Assembly: GCA_003993805.1 (NCBI GenBank) | Contig: RSEF01000001.1 | Span: 69,177,221-69,241,220, forward strand | Length of the DNA stretch: 64,000 nucleotides | Direction of reading: 5' to 3' | From: Himantopus leucocephalus | Lineage: Eukaryota > Chordata > Aves > Charadriiformes > Recurvirostridae | Part shown: positions 56,569-64,000 of the stretch, piece by piece | Layout: the number at the start of each line of letters is the position of its first letter | Position numbering within the stretch: position 1 is the stretch's first letter | Made by a program: the position numbers and the translations under genes | Notes under the pieces: generated by a model | Seen by the model: the letters and a program-made list of their open reading frames with translations, nothing else | The model's database searches: none | Told to the model about the DNA's origin: nothing

Positions 56569-59500
56569 CACTATGTAACTGACACTTACTAACACTTTCT
56601 AGTATTAGACACAGTTGTCTGCAAAATATTTTAGTGCCCTACCATAAATGATGAATGGGTGACTATCACATGCTCATAAAACATTTAAAGATGTGCACGC
56701 TAGCTACATGCTACAGGAGTTTTCAAAGCCATTAATAGGCAAGGGAGGGGTGACTTGCTTGTAAAGACTATGTAGACTTTGGTATTTAAGATCCCCTCCC
56801 CAACCTGTGAAGTTTAGCAAGTGCTTCAGTAGTAGGTGGCTGGTGACCTACAACTATTGCAATAGGCAGGCGTCTGGGAGTGGAGATGGATGTCACCTTT
56901 CTGCACACAGTCGAGGTGACTGACACAGCTTGTCAGCGGTTAGGGAGGACCTAATGAAGGGCCAGGGAGTGATGGTGGATGGGTGAGATCCTCCTTTACA
57001 ATCTGTGCAGCATTTGCGGTGCAGCACTCTGATGCTGGCTTGTGGGGAGCAGAGTACGCTCTGTCTCTGCACGACAGACAGAGCCATGTACCTGTGTTGT
57101 CTGAAAAACTGGCTTCGTTACCCAGTGTGCAACAGCCAATCTCACATGCCAGGACGACACATTGATTATTTATTTCAGAGTTGCGCAAGGCTGGGTGCTT
57201 GGTGGTTTCCCACAAATCAAGCACACCGAACAGGACTCTCCATGAGGTCTATATACACATTTTACTACATCATTATGATATTAGCACCTCCTATCTATGT
57301 TTAGTTGGTTAGTAATTTACATATGATTACACAGTTGAGTTATAGCTACTACGAATGCTCATGGGAAGGATCTTCACCTGAGCTAGGGTCTTCTTGACCT
57401 ATGGGTGTGATTTTTAGTATTATAATGAAGGTAGTTCAGCTGAGGACACTCAGAATTTTCACTTTTCTGCCAAGTTGGCAAAACTTTTCAAAACATATAG
57501 ATTGGTAGTATTTTCAAGGTCCATATGCTCATATACTCCAGGATGTTTCTCCTCAAGAGTGTTAACAATAATTGCTTTCCTTGATTAGCAGTTCTTGCAC
57601 TAACTGATCCTTAAGAGATTCAAGAGCAGAATCCTCATTATCTATGAGAACATCCTCACTGTCTCTCAACATTAGTTACTACTGACCATTCCAAGATCAT
57701 GCTTTGATAACACCTGTGTTCACCTGAAGCCCTACACTGTGTTCTCCCTCAACACCTGACCTGGGGCTCAAATCTGATTTCCACCAGGAAATCGCACCTG
57801 GGATCATATGCTGCTGTTTATCCAGCACAGCCGATACGCACATTGAGGCCAAGCCAACTCAGGGTCTTGGCAGGAGCAGCTTCACCTGCTTGTTGGGAAG
57901 GGAGTCATGGAACAGTGTCCAGCATCCAGAATTGTTCTGCAAAGCTCAACTATTGGACCAAACCTCAAAAAGAGACAGCGTAAGACCGAAAGGTGATTTT
58001 ATTTTGTACAAAACAGGTTTCATTCATGCGTGCTCCATCCTCTCAGAGATTTTACTCACTTATTTTGTACTCAGCAGCTTGAAGATGTGTCTGCACGTGG
58101 TCTGTCTAGGGTTATTTGCGGTGACAAAGCATGAGGGAAGCTAGTTATTTAGTACTCATCTTGTCTTCTGGGTTGTTCTTATTATTGGCAACCACGTGGT
58201 TGGTTTTTGAATGTGTCTTTTGCACCTTTGAAAAGTTGACAGTGACCGAATCGTTGGTGTCTCCAGTTGTCCCACCTCTGTGAGTCATTAGGCGAAATTG
58301 CTGATTAACTCATTGTTCTTTTGTCTTTCTTTCTGGGTGTAGGCTGTTGTATTTAGGTTGCCCTTTGTTTTTTTCAATCTAGGTGTTTAGAGAAACTGCA
58401 GATAGTTGTGCTTGACCTACTAATTTAGGTGGCATTAACACATGCTATTCTTTCATTCCTTCTTCCACTTCTTCCTGTTCTCCCATCCCCAGGCATTCCC
58501 ACTCATGCTCCATCCATACCAAGGCTGACAATTTCTACTACAGCTCTTCACAGAAGTATGTGTAGCGCTTCGGCATCTGCTAAGCTGGGATTTAATGGGG
58601 CTGGGAAGGCAGAAGACTGAGGAATGTGCTTGATGCCATTTCCTACTGGCAAAATTTCCTACTGGGTATGGTAGTAACTCAGGCTTGTTTCAGCTGCGCA
58701 GGGAGCAATGCAAACATAAACTTCTAAAATTAAAAGTAGATCATATGGATGTGCAGTACCATGAAAAGAGAAGCTGAATACACCTGTCTCTTTTAGGGTG
58801 ATCTCCCTGGGATTTGTATACTGTGGAGTCCACCTGAGCAGCTTTAGAGGTGCACGCTTCTGTAAGACCTAGGGCAGCTTTATAACTCCCATGAGCTAGT
58901 GCCTACAGGCACTGAGGTAGCCACTGGTGTTAAGGAGGGAGCCATGGATGAGGTCAAATTTTGCCCGCTATACAGCTACCCATCTTTCTAGAAATGTGGG
59001 AGATCAGCTGGACCACCTGTATCTCCCCCAGGCCAGGAGCAATGTCCCAGTGAGTATATTGGTGTGGGAACTGATTTTGTGAGATCGGTGGTGGGCTACG
59101 AACGTGGGAAAGCTCCAGTAAACAGGCTGCACTCAAGGGACACGTTTTTGGCTGGCACAGAGGAGAGGCTCTCTCTGTACCAGCAAGGAGGCAAGACCCA
59201 ATGGGGTGCCATAGCTATGGCTATGGGAGGAACAGGAGTACCAGCTTGGCTGCATGGGATGACCGTATGGTCCATGCAGGCAAGACCACAGCATGACAGA
59301 CTGGAAGTGCTGGACCTTTATACGATGGCGATACTGCTGTCGTTGCATGGGGCGAGGTAGGAAGTTAGGCATCTTCTGGTGGCAGCCTGCTGGCTCTGTC
59401 CAGTGGCGTTGCTCCCCTGTTGTGTGCTGCAGCGAAGTGGAGCAGGCACTCAAACCCTCATCGTACACCCCCAGCACTAACATGTGAGGAGTTGTGGGAG

Positions 59501-59928
59501 CAGCATCTCCCATGGGGCTGCTGGTTTGTTTTGAAGGACCATGTCCCTGACTCTGGTTACACAGTGGTCTTCCCTCCTTCAAGCAGTAGGTTCGGACAGG
59601 CAGTTGTTTGCTTTCTCCCCCTGCTGCCCAAGGAAATGTCTGGTCAGAGCTCAGGCTGCAGATGGCCCAGGGGGATAGACTTGCCCCAGAAAATTAAGTG
59701 CAGAGCTTGACTGGCTTGTCAAATGGCTGGCACAGTGTTACTGCAGGAGGAGGGGAAGGGGCCACGGCTTCACACCAGGATGGAAAAAGAAAATGGTGAT
59801 AGGTCGTTTCTTCAAGCAGAGACATAGGGACGCAGGTTTCCCCCCAGAAAATCAGGTCTTTGTCATCTCGCACTGTTTCCAACCATAAAAATAAGAAAAA
59901 ATGACCTGTCCTTACAAGGAGGTTGGAG
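56569..59928. other. Non-coding DNA, no gene seen
   Basis: The direct repeat TTTCCTACTGG occurs twice at 58639-58649 and 58655-58665. 58900-59700 is GC-richer, with open frames on both strands (149 codons minus at 59133-59582, 98 codons plus at 59064-59360) that overlap and show no known domain. Confidence 0.5.
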
Positions 59929-59942
59929 ACATTAATTAATGT
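59929..59942. promoter_or_regulatory. 14-bp homeodomain-type palindrome
   Basis: ACATTAATTAATGT is a perfect palindrome whose core ATTAATTAAT carries overlapping TAATTA sites in both directions, the word bound by many homeodomain dimers. It lies in AT-rich DNA, so chance is not excluded. Confidence 0.4.
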
Positions 59943-62388
59943 TTGTGAAGCACTAAGTACTATAGCAATAAATTACATGGGAGATCCTATGAGGATATTG
60001 CTAATTGCGTATTCAGGGCAGAGTTTGAATAGGATATAGTAAATAAGGCATAGGGCCATGCACTTAACAATGAGGATAAAACAAGCTAATGAATAGTTGC
60101 TCATTAAATGTATGCCCTCTGTGTGCACAGAAAGGCCAAAGGTCCTGTGTAAAAAGGTATATGCTATCCTGTAATTAAAGATTTTATAGTGCATATAAGA
60201 GTTACAAGTTTAATTTGTCCGGGAAACTTTAAATCAGGCATTTCCTATCCTCTGAGTAGCCAACTTTGCAGCCCTAACACTCTTTGAATGTAGGCTTTTT
60301 ATGTAATTCAATAGAAATAATTTAAATATTGTGTATCCCCTGCTTGCCTCACCACAGCTGGCAGTGAGCTCCTTCTCCCATGCTGCCTTTGCCATCTGGA
60401 ACAGACTAAATGGCTTGCCGAGTTGCCTTAAATCCCATTGCCAAATCCCATCTTCTGGTCCTATGATTCCTGTCCACCACTCTCATAAAAGAACTCAGTC
60501 CCTTTTCTTGACCAACCTTGGCTCCATTAAACTTATGCCCCTGTCAGGTCTTGCCTTTCCTTCTCTTTTCTTCTGTGTTTTTTATACCATATAGACATGA
60601 ATCTATCAGATGCCAATACATCTGCCTACATTTATTAATATTAAATGGGACCATTAGTGATTTAGTATTCTGCAGTTTTCCATGTCAGATTAATTAGTTC
60701 AGAGAAGTGTTTAGTTCAGGCTAAATTAGGTTTTAATGAAATAGCAGCAAACTGACTTACTATATATGGAAACTCAGACTGACTGTTCTCTTTCTAAAAG
60801 AAATCTGAGTTCCAGTACCCTGCTGAAAATAGTAAAGGTAAATAAAAAGCAGAGAACTGGATCACATTCAATTATCATCCAGAAATAAAAAGCAAATAAA
60901 TATGTTTCAGTTTTGTATTGCAAATGTATTATAAATACAGTCAACAGGAAATAAATATCCAACAGTAAAATGGTAATAGAGCAAATACAGTACTGATACT
61001 GAAAGAGCATTGATTTCAGTGGCTTTGCAGTTGTTTAATACGTGCCAGCTGAATTTGGCCCAACATGTTCTGTCTGTGAAACAAAAAAATGTAGATTTGG
61101 AATAAAACAGTGGCACAATGATCTCTGATCAGTACACCAAATAATCACTTTTTAATATATGGTAGAAATAACAAGTAGTGCAGGGGAAGTTTTGACATGG
61201 GCATCAGTAGGAAATGGAGATGGCACGTGGTGTCATTTGCCTTGTGCTGCTGCTTCTAATATGCTTCTACGCCAACTGCTCTAGTGGCTTAGTGCTTTAC
61301 AATTTTTCTCCCTCATTATTTCATGAGACAATCTTTGCTTTTGTTTTCCACAAAATTTAAATAATCAAGCATGTTGGTGGTGCTTGTCACTGAATTTTTC
61401 ATATTGCCACCAACATGATTTCTCTTTGCTTTGAAGACTGGTATAGTGATGCTATCACCTCCGCCCTTCTGAGCCTCCACAGCTTGGCAGAGATCACAGA
61501 CTGTTGCTCATATCCTACATTTTTTGCATGAGACCAGAGAACCATTGATTCTCCAGCCACTACAAACTCTCCTATCTGTGTCGTAGATGAGATTCTCAAC
61601 CTGAAAAAGGACACTCATTCATGTGAATTCAAAATTCAGTTGTACAGTATGCACTGTGTTCTGCAAAATCTCTTTAAAAGAAAATAACATTAAGACAGCA
61701 GGCAGATGAAATTTAAAGAAAAGAAACCAATCCTTCCCTGCTGACAAACTAATTTGCATTGCTCTAAGAATTACAGAATGAAGTAAAATTATTTTATTGC
61801 TTTCTTTCATCATTATGCCACAGTACTAATTATGCTCCTGGTGTTCTAAAGTCTATAATGCTATTTCCTGCCACTGAGTTCCTATTTCTTTATTAACTTA
61901 ATTCTTTAAACACATGCTTTATGCCTCTAGTAAGGACCTGGTAACAGTCTGTCATCTTACAATGACACCAGTGGGTAAGCTTTCATCCAGTGCAAAGATA
62001 GATATGGCAGAACAATGACTCTGTAGAATTGAAACTGTAGAAAAATTATTAATATTTTCGAGGATGATCAGCATATGCTGCCACAGACTGAATATGAAAT
62101 CATCACATTTTAATATGGGAAACCGATGAAGTCAAGCTTAAATAATACAAGTTATGCAAGCATATCTCTGCACACATATTAGAGACTGGTGGTTTTCAGT
62201 GTGTGGAAGGTGGTATACATCCTGAAGAATACTTACTGTGCTGGACTGGCTGCTTTGCATGGACTTCAGTAAGGGTGACCTTTCATTTCAGACACTACGT
62301 CCAGCTCACTTTAGAAAGAGCTAAGAAACTGCAACCAAGAAGCAAGCACCTCTCTGATAAAGACGGACCCACTGCCACAACTTCGACC
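59943..62388. other. AT-rich non-coding DNA
   Basis: Only short open frames. A TAATATTA-rich word cluster lies near 60630-60650. No repeats recognised. Confidence 0.5.
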
Positions 62389-62409
62389 AGCTCGAAGTTT
62401 AACATGGAA
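62389..62409. repeat. Perfect 8-bp hairpin with CpG
   Basis: AACTTCGA (62389-62396) and TCGAAGTT (62402-62409) pair around CCAGC. It is notable because each arm keeps a TCGA in an otherwise CpG-poor neighbourhood. Function unknown. Confidence 0.45.
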
Positions 62410-63239
62410 CAAAGAGTCGTTGCTCTCTGGTCTGGAAAGTGTTAGCAAATGGGCAAATATCGCACGGAAGCACAGACAGGCCTAATGACAGCCAGTTTCA
62501 AGGTGCTTCCCAATCACTGCGGGAAAGAGATGCATGAAATATGGCTCTTATGGCTCTGTACTTGTTAAGAGTATAAAAAAGTTACTGACATAGAGAATAC
62601 ACTACTGAAGGACAAACCACCAAGGAGAAACACTCCCTGTTTGGAATCAAGCTTACGCTAGTAAAGGGAGTGCCTTATGGCAATGTAGTCTGATGGCCAA
62701 TTGCAATCAGAAATGTTTTAATTTAGTCCTTAAATTAATATTGTACCTTCCACCTGTGGCTTCTAGGGGGCTTTTGGTAGCTGGGGATTTCTGCACAGAA
62801 GCTTCCCCTGAGACACCCCTAGGATGGGAGCTGCAAAAGGTGATGGCAAAGGGTTTGGCACTGTGCTCGCTGCAATGCTGCTGGAGGTGGGCTGGGAAGA
62901 AGTCCTCGGCCAGGGAGAAGTGGTGTGTTACTGCTGCCCTTTTCCTCTATTTGAGTGAAGGGGGAGGCAAGCTTGGGTGCAGGGCTGGAGGCTAACAAAT
63001 GCTGAACCTATAGGAAATTACAGCATTAAGACTAAGGCTCTGTTATTAAGGAATATGTTTAAGCCTAAACGAGGTCTCCAAGCACAGGATGCCTGTCATC
63101 AGTACACGTGCTTGGCAAAATTTAGTGGTGTGGTTTCCAACCATACCTACAGCAGTTGTCACAGCCTTATTTGGAGGCACTGTCAGGCATGACTTTATTT
63201 TCATGGCCGTATTTTTCTCTCCATTAAATGATTACAGGT
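62410..63239. other. Non-coding DNA, no gene seen
   Basis: A GC-richer patch (62750-62990) keeps a 100-codon plus-strand frame open, with no recognised product. Confidence 0.5.
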
Positions 63240-64000
63240 GCAATTCCTGATAAAGCCAGTAGAAATCATACCCAAATGTTTGGCAACAGAAACGTAGCCT
63301 GTTGTTCACTTGAAGCCAATGCAGCATTTTTCAAAGCCTTTTAATTGAACTCTAATCAGAAAGTTGCTGCTTGTGTTTTTAATAAGTTGACGGTAGACAG
63401 TTTTATTTTTAAGAAAAAACTCTTTTTTTTCCTTCAATAAAGTACAATGCTTCTGATATTGACTGAAGCAATGCATAAGTGAGGCAGATTGTGGTGAGAT
63501 TTTGTTTGAAGAGCATTGTCACTGTCCTTCCTGTCCTAACCGCGACCCTGTTTAAGTGTTCAACCTCCCCTGCGTGAAGACCACTAAGACAAATTATTGC
63601 AGTGATTTTGTCATACGAGCAAGTGCTTTAGGCTAATTTAGACCATCCGAATAATTTCTCGTTTTTCCTACATTTAAAGATATTTTGTATCTTACTTTGT
63701 CCTGTTGCTAATTATTTTAAAAGGGGCTTTGTAATAGAAAAGGAGATCTGTCACCGAACCAGTCATTTTTCTGGCACGCTGCACTGCGAGTAATGCAATT
63801 GCTTAAATAAAAATGGTGCAGCTTTAACATCATAATCTAATCACTCATTTCTTTGCCTTTCATTCTAATAATGTAAGACATAATGAACTCCTGGTAGATA
63901 TAGTAATACCACATAAGTATTTCTATAGGATTTATGTTGTCATTTAATATTACTTCAAAGAAAGCAGGACAAAACATAATTCTTACCCTTTTGCTCAGTT
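63240..64000. promoter_or_regulatory. Candidate conserved non-coding region
   Basis: Homogeneous AT-rich unique sequence with many TAAT/ATTA words (TTTTAATTGAAC, CTAATTTAGACC, GCTAATTATTTTAAA, CATAATCTAATCACTC). There is no open frame longer than about 50 codons and no repeat. It resembles enhancer-bearing gene-desert sequence. It continues beyond the window. Confidence 0.25.

Noticed and set aside
59133..59582. 149-codon minus-strand frame
   Set aside because: Overlaps open plus-strand frames in a GC-richer patch. Composition is His/Gln/Ser/Pro-rich with no motif.

Overview
The window looks like non-coding nuclear DNA from a bird. The evidence is four CR1 retrotransposon fragments. Two keep the 3' end typical of avian CR1 (the degenerate ATTCTATG octamer and a GGTTGGACTCGATGATCTT-type block). 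A third carries the CR1 ORF2 3' region and a fourth is an older, diverged copy. There is also a scrap of retroviral reverse transcriptase with a YIDD active site of the kind seen in ERV-L-like avian proviruses. Base composition is AT-rich with short GC-rich patches and many homopolymer runs, and there are two exact 100-N scaffold gaps (12817-12916 and 32109-32208). I cannot name a species. No protein-coding exon, tRNA, rRNA, known microRNA or CRISPR array can be supported. The longest open frame is only 194 codons and resembles no family I recognise.

Layout. 1-5900: unique non-coding DNA with a perfect inverted repeat at 3183 and a compact CpG-dense patch at 4641-4872. 5905-6065: CR1 3' end, minus strand. 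6066-16060: unique DNA holding a CTG-rich minisatellite (11884) and the first gap. 16070-18260: the best candidate for a transcription unit. An AT palindrome is followed by a CpG island with two good splice donors, then a strong splice acceptor about 780-870 bp downstream and an AATAAA signal. This could be a long non-coding RNA or a 5' non-coding exon. 18260-30200: AT-rich DNA with an RFX-type palindromic X-box (19240), a GC-rich patch (22150-22646), a 12-bp perfect hairpin (25088) and a G-quadruplex-capable tract (29536). 30236-32409: decayed retroelement DNA, with possible ERV remains, an RT motif scrap, a gap, then CR1 ORF2 sequence, all reading on the minus strand. 34997-35635: an older minus-strand CR1. 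35728-36065: three inverted repeats clustered in about 340 bp. 40551-40706: plus-strand CR1 3' end. 43500-64000: mostly unique DNA with several segments dense in homeodomain, GATA, FOX and E-box type words, suggestive of conserved developmental enhancers. The clearest short signals are an OTX/PITX-type palindrome bracketed by direct repeats (47886) and a 17-bp RNA-type hairpin with two G-U pairs (56529).

There are no gene products here that can be joined into a pathway. The likely roles of this DNA are regulatory (enhancers, possibly one CpG-island promoter) plus retrotransposon debris. Every regulatory call rests on sequence words alone and needs cross-species alignment.
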